From: Actinoplanes lobatus
GTDB taxonomy: Bacteria; Actinomycetota; Actinomycetes; Mycobacteriales; Micromonosporaceae
Length of the DNA stretch: 64,000 nucleotides
Direction: 5' to 3'
NCBI RefSeq assembly: GCF_014205215.1
Contig: NZ_JACHNC010000001.1
Span: 5,452,501 to 5,516,500, forward strand
This document shows positions 27,353-36,600 of this stretch, piece by piece. The position numbers and the translations under genes are program-made. How positions within the stretch are numbered: the stretch's first letter is position 1; each line of letters starts with the position of its first letter. Below the pieces are notes generated by a model that saw only the letters and a program-made list of their open reading frames with translations, was not told where the DNA came from and did not search any database.

Positions 27353-28294
27353 GTGATCCTGGTCCTGCGCGCGCTCGGTGTGGGAGATCTGGCGACCGCG
27401 GTGCCCGCCCTGCGCGGGCTCCGCGCCGCCTTTCCCGGCGAGACCCTCGCGCTGGCCGCCCCCGCCTGGCTCACCCCGCTGATCGTCACGATCGGCGGTA
27501 TCGACCGGATCGTCCCGGCCGGCGAGCTCGAACCCCTCGACGGCGCGCCCGCCGAGCCCCGGCTCGCGGTCAACCTGCACGGCTCCGGTCCCGAATCGCA
27601 CCGCCGCCTGCTGGCGCTGCGGCCGGGCGCGCTGTGGGCGTTCGCCAGCACGCCGGCCGGGCACCACGACGGGCCCGGCTGGCACGACGACGAACACGAG
27701 GTCCGGCGCTGGTGCCGGTTGGTGCGCTATTACGGCGTACCCTGCTCGGAAATTGATCTTGATCTTGAAGCGCCGCACGCGGATGTCCCGGCCGGGATGA
27801 CGATCATCCATCCCGGCGCGAAATCGCCGGCCCGGCGATGGCCTCCGGACCGCTACGCGGCCGTCGCACGACGGTTGCGCGCCGCGGGCCACCACCCGCT
27901 GATCACCGGTTCCGCCGCCGAGAGAGACCTATGTGTACGGGTGAGCGCGCTCGCCGGGCTCCCGGAGGAGGCGGTCGCGCGCACCGGGCTGAGCGAACTC
28001 GCCGCCCTGGTCGCGTCCGCCCGGCTGGTGATCAGCGGCGACACCGGGATCTCCCATCTCGCCACCGCCTACCGGACGCCGTCGGTCACCCTGTTCGGCC
28101 CGGTGTCGCCGCAACGCTGGGGGCCGCCGGCGGACCGCCCCTGTCATCGCCCGATCTGGCACGGCACCCGCAGCGAACGCGGCGACCTGCCCGGCCCGGT
28201 CCACCCCGCGCTGCTCGCGATCACCCCCGACGAGGTGCTCGCCGCCGCCGACGAGGTCCAGGTAGTCGAGTTGCCGACCGAGGATTCTGGTTGA
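27353..28294 (+). CDS. Family 9 (heptosyltransferase-like) glycosyltransferase
   Basis: 313 residues. The start ILVLRALGVGDLATAVPALR matches ADP-heptose:LPS heptosyltransferases (GT9). The later segment IIHPGAKSPARRWPPDRYA, and LVISGDTGISHLATAYRTPSV followed by TLFGPVSPQRW, is the nucleotide-sugar binding signature. GTG 27353 with AGGAGA upstream. Actinobacteria make no LPS, so the product must be another heptose- or hexose-containing glycan. The stop overlaps the start of the GNAT gene. Confidence 0.9.
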   Translation: MILVLRALGVGDLATAVPALRGLRAAFPGETLALAAPAWLTPLIVTIGGIDRIVPAGELEPLDGAPAEPRLAVNLHGSGPESHRRLLALRPGALWAFASTPAGHHDGPGWHDDEHEVRRWCRLVRYYGVPCSEIDLDLEAPHADVPAGMTIIHPGAKSPARRWPPDRYAAVARRLRAAGHHPLITGSAAERDLCVRVSALAGLPEEAVARTGLSELAALVASARLVISGDTGISHLATAYRTPSVTLFGPVSPQRWGPPADRPCHRPIWHGTRSERGDLPGPVHPALLAITPDEVLAAADEVQVVELPTEDSG

Positions 28295-28851
28295 CTTTCG
28301 CCGTGGGCGACTGGGAAGTACGGCTGATCGGATCCGACGGGCTGACCGAGGGGGAGACCGCCGGTGTCGTGGCGCTGCTGCGCGCCCTGGTCGCCGGTGG
28401 CGCGGCGCTCGGCTGGGTGGAGCCGCCGCCGGCCGCCGAGGTGGCCGCCCTGCTGGAGACGCTGACCGCGGCCGTCCCGTCCGGCGACGCCGCGATCGCC
28501 CTGGCCGTCCTCCCCACCGACGGCGGCGAGGAGGTGGCCGGATTCGGGTACTGGCGCCGTTACGGCCGGCCCACCCACCGGCCCAACGCCGACCTGGAGA
28601 AACTCGCCGTCGACCCGGACCGGCAGGGCCTCGGCCTCGGGCGGACCCTGCTGACCGCTCTGATCGCGGCCGCGCTGCGCCACCGGATCGAGGTCCTCAC
28701 CCTCGACCTGCGCGGCGACAACACCCGCGCGGCGGCCCTCTACAAGAAACTCGGCTTCCACCAGTACGGCCGTCTCGACCGTTTCGTGGCCGTCGGCGAG
28801 GCCCGCTACGACAAACTCCTCTACGCCCTGGACCTGCGCGAACTCCGCTAG
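28291..28851 (+). CDS. GNAT-family N-acetyltransferase
   Basis: 186 residues. TTG 28291 overlaps the previous stop (TTGA) and has GAGGA at 28280-28284; GTG 28303 is the alternative. The acetyl-CoA site is clear: LEKLAVDPDRQGLGLGRTLL (motif A, Q-x-x-G-x-G), then DLRGDNTRAAALYKKLGF (motif B). Last gene of the glycosyltransferase operon, so it may acetylate a sugar or amine of the glycan; this is inference. It ends four bases inside a convergent second GNAT gene. Confidence 0.85.
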   Translation: MTFAVGDWEVRLIGSDGLTEGETAGVVALLRALVAGGAALGWVEPPPAAEVAALLETLTAAVPSGDAAIALAVLPTDGGEEVAGFGYWRRYGRPTHRPNADLEKLAVDPDRQGLGLGRTLLTALIAAALRHRIEVLTLDLRGDNTRAAALYKKLGFHQYGRLDRFVAVGEARYDKLLYALDLRELR

Positions 28852-29513
28852 TTCGGGGCGACCCGGCCGGGGATGGTGGCGATCAGCACGTGGGCGATCG
28901 TCCGCCAGCCCAGCCTAGGGTAGAGCATCTGGCCGTCCACGCTCGCGATGAGCAGGCCCTGCTCGGCGCCCGCCGCCACCGCCTCGGCCGCCAGCGAGCC
29001 CATCACCGTGCTGGCCAGACCCCGGCGCCGGTGGGCGGCATGTGTCTCGATCTTGTCGGCGACCGCGTCCGTGCCGGACAGCCCGGCGTTGCCCCACGCG
29101 GCCACCTCACCCGACTCGTGGACGACGGTGGCCGTCACCACCGCACCGGACCGGACGGTCTCCACCCGGTAGCCGGCGGCCGCCTCCCGCCGGGGATGCT
29201 TCCGCAGGTCGATCGCCATCATCGCCTCGGACTTCTGCAGCAGCACCAGCCCGGCCGCCTCCAGCGCCGCGGCCGTCGCGTCCGGATCGATGGTCGCCAC
29301 GGTCAGCCAGGTCACCGCCCGCTCCGCCGCGACCCGGCCGGCCAGCCCGGCGAGCGTGGCCGGATCCACGTCGAGGGCCAGGTAATCGACATCGCGGGTC
29401 GGCTGCCGGGAATCCGACCGCAGCCCGCCGTCGACCGCCTCCGGCGGGGCGACCGAACGCGCCACCGCCCAGCCGTGCTGCCACCGGACGACGGTCTCAC
29501 GTAGATCAGTCAC
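28848..29513 (-). CDS. GNAT-family N-acetyltransferase
   Basis: 221 residues, GTG 29513. The C-terminal GNAT core reads KIETHAAHRRRGLASTVMGS (motif A) and LLIASVDGQMLYPRLGWRTI. The N-terminal 90 residues look like a degenerate GNAT half, so a tandem-GNAT origin is possible. Tail-to-tail overlap of four bases with the GNAT gene at 28291. Substrate unknown. Confidence 0.85.
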   Translation of the reverse strand: MTDLRETVVRWQHGWAVARSVAPPEAVDGGLRSDSRQPTRDVDYLALDVDPATLAGLAGRVAAERAVTWLTVATIDPDATAAALEAAGLVLLQKSEAMMAIDLRKHPRREAAAGYRVETVRSGAVVTATVVHESGEVAAWGNAGLSGTDAVADKIETHAAHRRRGLASTVMGSLAAEAVAAGAEQGLLIASVDGQMLYPRLGWRTIAHVLIATIPGRVAPN

Positions 29514-29539
29514 CCACCCAGTAGATCATCCACACGCGA

Positions 29540-30277
29540 CTACCAGTCCATCCAGCCGTCCAGGCTGGGTTTGCGCAGGTAGGGCGGCTCCTCGAAGTCG
29601 ATCGCGGTCAGCCACCGGGTGCCCGGCTCGACCCGGTGGCCGATCCTCCGCAGCTCGCGGACCACGACCGGGATGTGCAGGGCGCCGAAGACGACGGCGA
29701 CCTCCATGTCCTCCGCCGCGAACTCGCCGTCGATCTCCCCGATCGCGCCGAGCAGCAGTTCGTCGCGTTCGGTGAGGATGATCCGGGTCAGGTACTCGTC
29801 GGCGAACCGCGGCCTGCTCTCGTCGGTCAGTTCCAGCGACGTCATGCCCTCCACCGGGTCGGACCCGGTGAGAGCCATCTGGATGGCGAGATACGGGGTC
29901 ATGAGGGCGAGATCCGCCAACCCTTCGCGGGGCATGCGACGGTCCGGCTGCGCTTCCGGCCCCAGGTGCGCGTCCGGAAAGATGATCGGTACGCCCAGAG
30001 CGCCGTAGTCGATGTCCTGGTGCACCAGTCGCCGGGCCACCCGCTGCCCGGTCCAGCGCATCGCGGTGATGTAGGCGAGCCCGGTCGAGCTGGGCCCGTC
30101 GTACTGTTCGGCGATGACCGCCTGACAGGTGCGAAGCCGCTGCCAGATCTCCCAGTAGTAGTCCGCATGCCCCATGTGGATCGTCGGGATCAGCACCCAG
30201 CGGATGCCGCCGCCCGGCCGTCCCAGCACGCTGATCGAGGTCCGGTAGCAGGTGCCGCTCATCTCCGTCAGCCGCAT
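29540..30277 (-). CDS. TraB/GumN-like protein
   Basis: 245 residues. The pattern VLIPTIHMGHADYYWEIWQR near the start (a G-x-x-H type motif), a central helical region and VVFGALHIPVVVRELRRIGH near the end correspond to the two conserved His segments of the TraB/PrgY/GumN superfamily (ChaN/Tiki-like fold, possible metalloproteases). No signal peptide. ATG 30277; ATG 30262 (MSGTCYR) is a possible internal start. It stands alone next to a minisatellite. Activity not demonstrated for this branch. Confidence 0.65.
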   Translation of the reverse strand: MRLTEMSGTCYRTSISVLGRPGGGIRWVLIPTIHMGHADYYWEIWQRLRTCQAVIAEQYDGPSSTGLAYITAMRWTGQRVARRLVHQDIDYGALGVPIIFPDAHLGPEAQPDRRMPREGLADLALMTPYLAIQMALTGSDPVEGMTSLELTDESRPRFADEYLTRIILTERDELLLGAIGEIDGEFAAEDMEVAVVFGALHIPVVVRELRRIGHRVEPGTRWLTAIDFEEPPYLRKPSLDGWMDW

Positions 30278-30344
30278 CCCGCCAGAGTAAGTAAGCTTCG
30301 CTTCTCACCAGGCTCTTGGCCGTAGGCAGCGCTCCGTCCGCCGT

Positions 30345-30582
30345 CCTTGGCCCGCCGTCCTTGGCCCGCCGTCCTTGGCCCGCCGTCCTTGGCCCGCCGT
30401 CCTTGGCCCGCCGTCCTTGGCCCGCCGTCCTTGGCCCGCCGTCCTTGGCCCGCCGTCCTTGGCCCGCCGTCCTTGGCCCGCCGTCCTTGGCCCGCCGTCC
30501 TTGGCCCGCCGTCCTTGGCCCGCCGTCCTTGGCCCGCCGTCCTTGGCCCGCTGCCCTTGGCCCGCTGCCCTTCGCCCGCCGG
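30345..30582. repeat. 14-bp minisatellite, 15 perfect copies plus 2 degenerate
   Basis: CCTTGGCCCGCCGT repeats without error at 14-base intervals from 30345 to 30554, followed by two altered copies. Fourteen is not a multiple of three, so every frame stays open and produces spurious ARRPWPAVLGPP-type reading frames on the plus strand. The whole 30278-30676 gap (399 bases) holds only this array and its flanks. Confidence 0.95.
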
Positions 30583-30676
30583 CCGTCGGCCTTCGGGTGC
30601 CGCGTCGGCCGGCGTTTGCCGCCTTTGGGTAGTGCGGCCGCGGCCGGGCGCCGTGGAGGGGCGGCTCCCGGACCGG

Positions 30677-31429
30677 TCAGCCGCGCCGGGCCTCGATCAG
30701 CGTCCGAGTCGAGCACGCGGCGAACGACCCGTGTTCCCGGATGTGCGCGTCCAGCGCCCGTAGCCGCTCGCGATACCTGTCGACGGTGAAGTCCGGCACC
30801 CACCAGACGCATTTACGCAGGATCCATACGACGGCCCCGATGTCGCAGAACTCCATCCGGCACCGCGCCGTCCGCAGATCCACGACCTCCAGGCCGGCCC
30901 GCCGTGCCGCCGCCGCCTCGCTTTCCGGATCGCGAGCGAGATTCGTCACCGGCAGCGGCCCGAGAAACCACTCGATCAGCTCGAACGCCGACGCCGGACC
31001 GACATGCTGCGCCAGGTAGCCGCCACCGGGCACCAGCACCCGGGCGATCTCCGGCCAGTCCGGCCGCACCGGATGACGGCTGCTGACCAGCTCGAACGTC
31101 CTGTCCGCGAAGGGCAGCGGATCACCCGGCGCGACCTCGGCGACCACCACGCCACGCGGCCCCAGCAGCTGCCGGGCACGTGCGGCGTTCGGCGGCCAGC
31201 CCTCGGTCACCACCATCCGCGGCGGCAGCACCGGCATCCCACCGATGATCTCCCCACCGCCGGTGTCCACATCCACCGCCGACGACACCCCGGCCAGCCG
31301 GGCCGCGAGCAGCCGCGCATATCCCCACGGCGGCCGCTCCTCGGTGGCCCGCCCGTCCAGCCAGCCGAAACCCCACCCGTCGACGTCCGCCGAAGAGCCT
31401 TCCAGAACCAATTCCTCAAACGTACGCAC
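30677..31429 (-). CDS. Class I SAM-dependent methyltransferase
   Basis: 250 residues from GTG 31429, which has GGAG six bases upstream. The nucleotide-binding region reads AVDVDTGGGEII, TEGWPPNAARARQLLGPRGV, GDPLPFADRTFELVSSRHPV and VLVPGGGYLAQHVGP, in the order of Methyltransf_11-type enzymes; the DTGGGE loop replaces the usual DxGxG. The C-terminal part contains an acceptor domain with CVWWVPDF. Substrate unknown. It is downstream of and close to the minisatellite. Confidence 0.88.
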   Translation of the reverse strand: MRTFEELVLEGSSADVDGWGFGWLDGRATEERPPWGYARLLAARLAGVSSAVDVDTGGGEIIGGMPVLPPRMVVTEGWPPNAARARQLLGPRGVVVAEVAPGDPLPFADRTFELVSSRHPVRPDWPEIARVLVPGGGYLAQHVGPASAFELIEWFLGPLPVTNLARDPESEAAAARRAGLEVVDLRTARCRMEFCDIGAVVWILRKCVWWVPDFTVDRYRERLRALDAHIREHGSFAACSTRTLIEARRG

Positions 31430-31731
31430 GACGCGCTCCCCCCGATGCCGCTCCGCAGTCTGCCCGCGCCACAGCCGAAAACGCATCCCGTTTCCGCGGC
31501 CGCCGACCGTCAGCCAGGCGGTCGACCCCGGCCTTCAACTTCGCGGGCCAGGCTCCCGGCCCCGGCTTATCCGCTTCGTGGGCTAGGTTCGCGGCCTCGG
31601 CTTATCCCGGCCCGTGGGTTCCCGCCGACGCCGACCGCCGGGATTCGCGCGGTGGTCCGCTGGCCTCACCGGATCTGCGGCCGCTGTTCGCAGGAGAGGC
31701 CACGCCCGCCCTGGATCTGCGGCCGGCTCCG
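31430..31731. other. 302-base region without a clear gene
   Basis: It contains an imperfect duplicated segment (CCCCGGCTTATCC near 31561 and CCTCGGCTTATCCC near 31595, each followed by a CGTGGG). The plus strand stays open in the frame of the next gene with good codon use, yet has no start codon. That gene may therefore be 5'-truncated or start at an unusual codon. Confidence 0.4.
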
Positions 31732-32085
31732 GTGCAACCGGGAATCGTTCTCGGCAACGACGCGGTCGGCCTGCTGCGCGACGGACTCGGCCGGTACGCA
31801 ATGGAGATCCGCTGGATGGTCCACCTCGATGACGCCGGCGTGCTGCGGTTGTGGCGGTCGTGGAAGGGTCAGCAGGTCTACGAGGCACGGCTCGTCCCCG
31901 GGCCGGACGGCGCGACGCTGACCGGGCTCACGGTCGAGCAGGATCAGTCGCGCTACCAGGGAACGCTGGACCGGGAGCCGGACCTCTTCGAGAAGGTGCT
32001 GCGGTCGTGCCTCGATCACCTGCGGCGATTCCGGGCCGGTCACACTCCGTACGGGCTGTCATCGGTCACACGCACTCGCGGCTGA
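31732..32085 (+). CDS. Small hypothetical protein
   Basis: 117 residues from GTG 31732. It contains EIRWMVHLDDAGVLRLWRSW and LTGLTVEQDQSRY, a beta-rich small domain with no family I recognise. The start is doubtful: there is no ribosome site, and the same frame is coding-like for about 100 bases upstream without a start codon. It overlaps tail-to-tail by 20 bases with the next gene. Real coding is supported by GC-rich third positions. Confidence 0.45.
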   Translation: MQPGIVLGNDAVGLLRDGLGRYAMEIRWMVHLDDAGVLRLWRSWKGQQVYEARLVPGPDGATLTGLTVEQDQSRYQGTLDREPDLFEKVLRSCLDHLRRFRAGHTPYGLSSVTRTRG

Positions 32086-32476
32086 GCGTGATGACACCGG
32101 TCCCGTCGAGACGCATTGACAGCAGGCGCAACTCCATCTCGGTGCCGGTCACACCTTGACCAGTCAATGTCGTCAACATTGCGGCGATGTCGGAGAGTGC
32201 CGCGCCACGCTCCCGGAGCACCTTCATCACGGTGACCCGCGAGGTGATCCCGGACAGGCGCAGCCGGAACACGCCGCACTGGTCCAGCAGCACCTGACGC
32301 AACTCCGGCGGAGGCTCGTCCCAGCCGCATTCCAGGACCGGGCCGTCCGTACAGGAGTGGAGACGTGACCAGCACAGACGGCCGTAGGCGATCGTCTCGC
32401 TGAACGTGGCGGTCGCGCCCGGCGGACAGGTGCCGCAGTCGAACGGCACGACAGCTTCGTCCGGGAATGCCGTCAC
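32066..32476 (-). CDS. Hypothetical protein, partner of the ART-like gene
   Basis: 136 residues. GTG 32476 overlaps the stop of the upstream gene (GTGA), and the frame then starts TAFPDEAVVPFDCGTCPPGA with a Cys pair. The middle reads TSRVTVMKVLRERGAALSDI, vaguely like the C-terminal domain of L7/L12, and the end MELRLLSMRLDGTGVI. No family named. Coupling to the gene before it suggests they work together; a toxin-partner relation is possible but unproven. Confidence 0.6.
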   Translation of the reverse strand: MTAFPDEAVVPFDCGTCPPGATATFSETIAYGRLCWSRLHSCTDGPVLECGWDEPPPELRQVLLDQCGVFRLRLSGITSRVTVMKVLRERGAALSDIAAMLTTLTGQGVTGTEMELRLLSMRLDGTGVITLSRECV

Positions 32477-32847
32477 GGGAGCGGAACGTCCTGACGGTGG
32501 AGGGTGATCCGGTCCCGGGAGATCGTGCCGGGAAGGTATTCGAACCCCTTCGGCGACATGACGAGCGACGCCGGGTCGATGCCGTCGGCCGCCCACACGT
32601 CCACCGGTCCGCCCGTGTTGTTGATCCGGATGAAGAAGCCGGCGGTGTGCTCGTCCACCAGGAAGATCCCGTCGACCTCTGGTCCCCGGCTGCCCGCGAT
32701 GCCACGGGCCGCGCCCATCCGTGACGAGTCCAGGCCGAATCTCCGGATCGAATCCCGGTTGCGGACCGAGGTGACATGGTAGAGACGTTCCACCGGCCGA
32801 ACATAGCGGTCGCCCCCGACCCGCTCACCCGGATATTCGTAGGCCAC
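32473..32847 (-). CDS. Possible ADP-ribosyltransferase-like (DarT/KptA-type) protein
   Basis: 124 residues if GTG 32847 is used; GTG 32802 or 32793 would start just before the conserved part. The core VERLYHVTSVRNRDSIRRFG, with Tyr-His-x-Thr and N-x-x-S-I-x-x-x-G-L, resembles the first strand and helix of DarT/KptA-like ADP-ribosyltransferases. FIRINNTGGPVDVWAAD and GFEYLPGTI follow. No later catalytic Glu can be assigned with confidence. It is coupled to the gene at 32066. The enzyme class is a hypothesis only. Confidence 0.5.
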   Translation of the reverse strand: MAYEYPGERVGGDRYVRPVERLYHVTSVRNRDSIRRFGLDSSRMGAARGIAGSRGPEVDGIFLVDEHTAGFFIRINNTGGPVDVWAADGIDPASLVMSPKGFEYLPGTISRDRITLHRQDVPLP

Positions 32848-32876
32848 CCTCCCGACCCCGGATCCCGAGACCGACC

Positions 32877-32992
32877 CGGCTTCGCGCTGGCTCTCCCGGC
32901 TTCGCGCTGGCTCTCCCGGCTTCGCGCTGGCTCTCCCGGCTTCGCGCTGGCTCTCCCGGCTTCGCGCCGGCTCTCCCGGCTTCGCGCCGGGT
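32877..32992. repeat. 20-bp minisatellite, about six copies
   Basis: TTCGCGCTGGCTCTCCCGGC repeats at 32881, 32901, 32921 and 32941, with two one-base variants at 32961 and 32981. It lies between the starts/ends of the ART-like gene and a TetR gene; the 172-base gap holds nothing else obvious. Confidence 0.95.
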
Positions 32993-33019
32993 AGGTGCGC
33001 TTCGTGGTCGGGTGGCGCC

Positions 33020-33592
33020 TCAACGGGTGGCGCTGATGACGCTGCCGGGTTCCGCGCGGACCAGTTCGGTGATCCATTCGACGGCGACGTCGGCCTGCCC
33101 GGGCGGCCCGGTGTACAGGCCGTTCACGATGAGCCAGATCCGGTCGGCGAGCAGTGCGTTCCCGCCGATGCCGGTGACGAGGCGGTCCCACTGAGCGCGG
33201 CTGTCGGCCAGATAGGCCTGGGCGACACGGGCGGGCTCGTCGTCCTCGTCCGGGAACTCGGTCAGATAGTTGCGGAATGCGCACCCCCGATAGCCCGGCC
33301 GCCGAACCATGTCGGCGACCTCCCCGGTCAGCGCGAGCAGCCGATCAACCGGATCGGTGGACCAGTGCAGAGCCTCGGTCACCGAGCGTTCCCGCTCATG
33401 GCGGACGAGCGTGAGGTACGCCGCCGCCAGCTCCGCCTTGCTCGGAAAGTGCCTGTAGAGCAGGTTCTTGCCGCAGCCGGCCGCCTCGACCACCTGGGCC
33501 ATGCTGACAGCGCGGACGCCGTGCTCGTAGAAGAGCCCGGCGGCCGCGGTCAGGATGCTGTCCCGGGTGCCCGGTGCAGGCGTGCGTGCCAC
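33020..33592 (-). CDS. TetR-family transcriptional regulator
   Basis: 190 residues. HTH: TRDSILTAAAGLFYEHGVRA, then VSMAQVVEAAGCGKNLLYRHFPSKAEL. The C-terminal half (GYRGCAFRNYLTEFPDED) matches the QacR/AcrR type with a conserved Cys-Phe. GTG 33592 lies only 10 bases after the cydDC stop on the same strand, so it is probably the last gene of the cyd operon. A role as a redox or respiratory regulator is inferred from this position alone. Confidence 0.88.
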   Translation of the reverse strand: MARTPAPGTRDSILTAAAGLFYEHGVRAVSMAQVVEAAGCGKNLLYRHFPSKAELAAAYLTLVRHERERSVTEALHWSTDPVDRLLALTGEVADMVRRPGYRGCAFRNYLTEFPDEDDEPARVAQAYLADSRAQWDRLVTGIGGNALLADRIWLIVNGLYTGPPGQADVAVEWITELVRAEPGSVISATR

Positions 33593-33602
33593 GATATCCA
33601 GC

Positions 33603-36600
33603 TTAAGGGGTTATATCGGTCAGTTTGCCTCGGCTGAGGCTGAGGATCCGGTCCGCGAGCCCGAAACCCTCCACACGATGCGCGAAGACCAGCACGGTAC
33701 GCCCGTCGGCCGCCCCCAGTAGGTCCGCCATCAGCCGGTGCGCGCCGTCCTCGTCGATCCCTTCGGTGGGTTCGTCGAGAATCAGCAGCGCCGGATCCGC
33801 GAGGAGCGCCCGTGCGGTCGCGAGACGGCGGCGTTGCCCACCGGATACGGTGCTGCCGCCGGTGCCCAGCCAGGTGTCCAGCCCGGCCGGCAGCCCCGCC
33901 AGCCACTCACCGAGCCCCACCCGCCGAAGAACAGCGTCGAGCTGCTCATCGCTCGCGGCCCGGTCCCCGAGCCGCAGATTCTCCCGCACGGTCGACGCGA
34001 AGACATGCCCGGTGTCGTCCCCCACCAGCACGGTCTGCCCCACCGCGGTGACAGTGGTGGTGCGGTTGCCGCCGGCGGTGCCGCCTTCGGTTCCGGTGCG
34101 GGTGCCGCCCTCGAAAGCGGTGCGGGCGCCGTCTCGGGTAGCGGCGTGCGCGCCGGTGTTGTCTGCGTTGCCAGTGCTGGGCGCGTCGACGATGGCCGTG
34201 CCGGCGTCGGGCACATTCACGATGGCCGTGCCGGTGTTGGGCGTGTTGGCATTGGTTGTGCCGGCGTCGGGCGTGTTGACGATGACCGCACCGGCGTGGG
34301 GCGTCAGGAGACCCGCGAGTACGGCGGCGAGCGTCGACTTGCCGGAGCCTGATCGTCCGGTGACCACCGTCCGCGATCCCGCGGGAAGGTGCAGATCCAG
34401 GCAGTTGAGTACCGGCTCCCGCCTCGGATCCCACCCGGCGACAAGCCCTTCGACCCGAACCTCGCCCCGTCCACGGTCGACCACGGCGCCGGCCGCCCGC
34501 ATCTCCGATGATTCCGAGGCTTCCGCGGCCGGCATCGGGCGAGCAACGGAGATGCGCCCATCCACGCCGAGAATGTTGACGTCTGTATGGATTACGCCGT
34601 CATCCATGTTGAAGTCGGCATCGGCTGCACCGTCGTCCATATCGAAATCTGGCTTGACTGTCATGTTGATCGGTGGGCGACCGGCTGTCAGGACGGAGAC
34701 ACGGTGCTCGGCTCCGGCGGCACGCCGCCCGGCGATCGCTGCCTCAGGTAGGCCGGCCACCGTTTCGCCGAGCACGATCACGCTCAGCAGCACCACGGCG
34801 CTCCACTCCGCGGACAGACCTCCGCGCGTGAGAAGAACAGCGGCTCCGGCAGCGGCAGCGCCCCAGCCCAGGTGGGCGGTCGCCGCTGCCAGCCCGGCTC
34901 CACGGGCCGCCCGTGCCTCCAGCGCGGCCAGGGTTCGGCTTCGCTCCTGTGGTACGCCCGGGTGGCCGCCTCCGCCGCTCAGTTCCTCGATTCCGTCGAC
35001 GGTCTCCACGACCGCGTCGCGGAGTGCCGAGCGGGCCGCGCCGGTTGCCGCTTCCTGGCGGTCCACCTGCCGGGCGGCGATCGCCGGGGCGAGGACTCCC
35101 GCGATCACCAGGCCCACCGCGAGCGGTACCCCCAGCGCCGGGGCCGCCCACACCACCACCAGCACGCAGACCGTCACCGTCACGGCGGCGGTGATCATAG
35201 GCAGGCGGCCGCGGAGGAGCCCGTCGACCCGGGCGTCGACATCATCGACGAGCCGGGTGAGCAGGTCGCCGCGCCGGTGCAGCCGCGGCCCCGGAACGTG
35301 CGGGATCAGGTTGGCGTAGACCTGCGCACGGCGGGCGCCCAAGGAGGCGAACGCCACGTCGTGCGCGAGTAGCCGTTCCAGGTAGCGCAACAGCGGCCGG
35401 GCCACCGCGCTGCCCCGCACCAGCACGACCGCCGCCGAGAGACTCAGCACCGGCGGCAGGACGGATGCCCGTACGAGAAGCCACGCCGCAGCCCCGGTGA
35501 GCAGGATCCCGGCCAGCGACGACCCGGCGCCGAGCGCGACCGCCGTCCCGGGCCGCCGCAACCGGCCCCACCCCCGCCGCCCTGGGAAGCCGCGGCCGGC
35601 TTCGGCGGCTTTCTGGGCCGTGCCCTGTCGTTCTTTCGGGCCTGATCGGCTGGGGCGGGTGTGGGTGGTGGCGTTCAGGTCTCGTGCGGCTTCGGCTGCC
35701 TTCTGTGCCGTGCCCTGTCGCCCTGGCCGGCTGGCCGTGTGCGGGGCCAGGCCATGCGGTGGTGGTGCCGTATTCGGGGCCGGAGTGGGCAGCGGCTGGG
35801 CGGGTGTGGCCGGCGATGGCTGAACCGGCTGGTGGGTGGGGGTGGGCGATGAGGTCGTGGGCCGGAGGACGGCGGCCGTCGATGGCCCGGCCGACCAGGA
35901 GGGCTGTTCGGCATCGTTGGGGATGACGGCCGTCACCGTGCTGGTCAGCAGGGCCGGGGCAGCGGGTGGGGCGACGTCGATGATGCGGTCGGCGGCGGCC
36001 AGCAGGGCCGGGCGGTGGGCGACCACCAGGACGGCACAGCCCCGGGCGGCAAGGTCTCGCAGGCGGTTGATGATCAGGCGTTCCGCCGTCACGTCCAGGT
36101 GGGCGGTCGGCTCGTCCAGCAGCAACGTGACCACCGGTGGGGGGAACCGGGGCGCCAGGCGGCCCTGTGCGGTGGTGACCAGGCGCGAGGAGGAGGACGA
36201 CATCGCCCGGCCGGCCCGGTGCAGCAGCACGGCGAGCGCCAGGCGCTGGCGCTGGCCCGCGGAGATTCCGGAGACCTGTTCGCCGAGTGGTGTCTCCGGG
36301 GTGATCTCGCCGGTCAGGCCGGCTGATCGCAGCGCGGCAAGGATCTCCGCGGGGCCGGTCCCGGCCGGGAAGGCGTCGGCGACCGTACGGGCGTGCGGCA
36401 ACGCCGAGCGCTGCGGCAGGTAGAACGTGCTGCCCACGGCGAGCGCACCGGATTCGGCGGGATGCAGTCCGGCCAGTACGCGCAGCGCGGTGGTCTTGCC
36501 CGCGCCGGACGGGCCACGCAACGCGACCAGTTCCCCCGCGTGCACGAACAGCTCCGGCAGGAGCAGCGCGTCGGTGAGCGAGCCGGGGTAGCGGGCCCGG

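Noticed and set aside
30345..30582. CRISPR-like array at the 14-bp repeats
   Set aside because: No spacers and no cas genes; a simple minisatellite.
30316..30789. Long open frames rich in ARRPWPAVLGPP on the plus strand
   Set aside because: They are products of the 14-bp minisatellite, which keeps all frames open; no ribosome site, and the 3' part is antisense to the methyltransferase.
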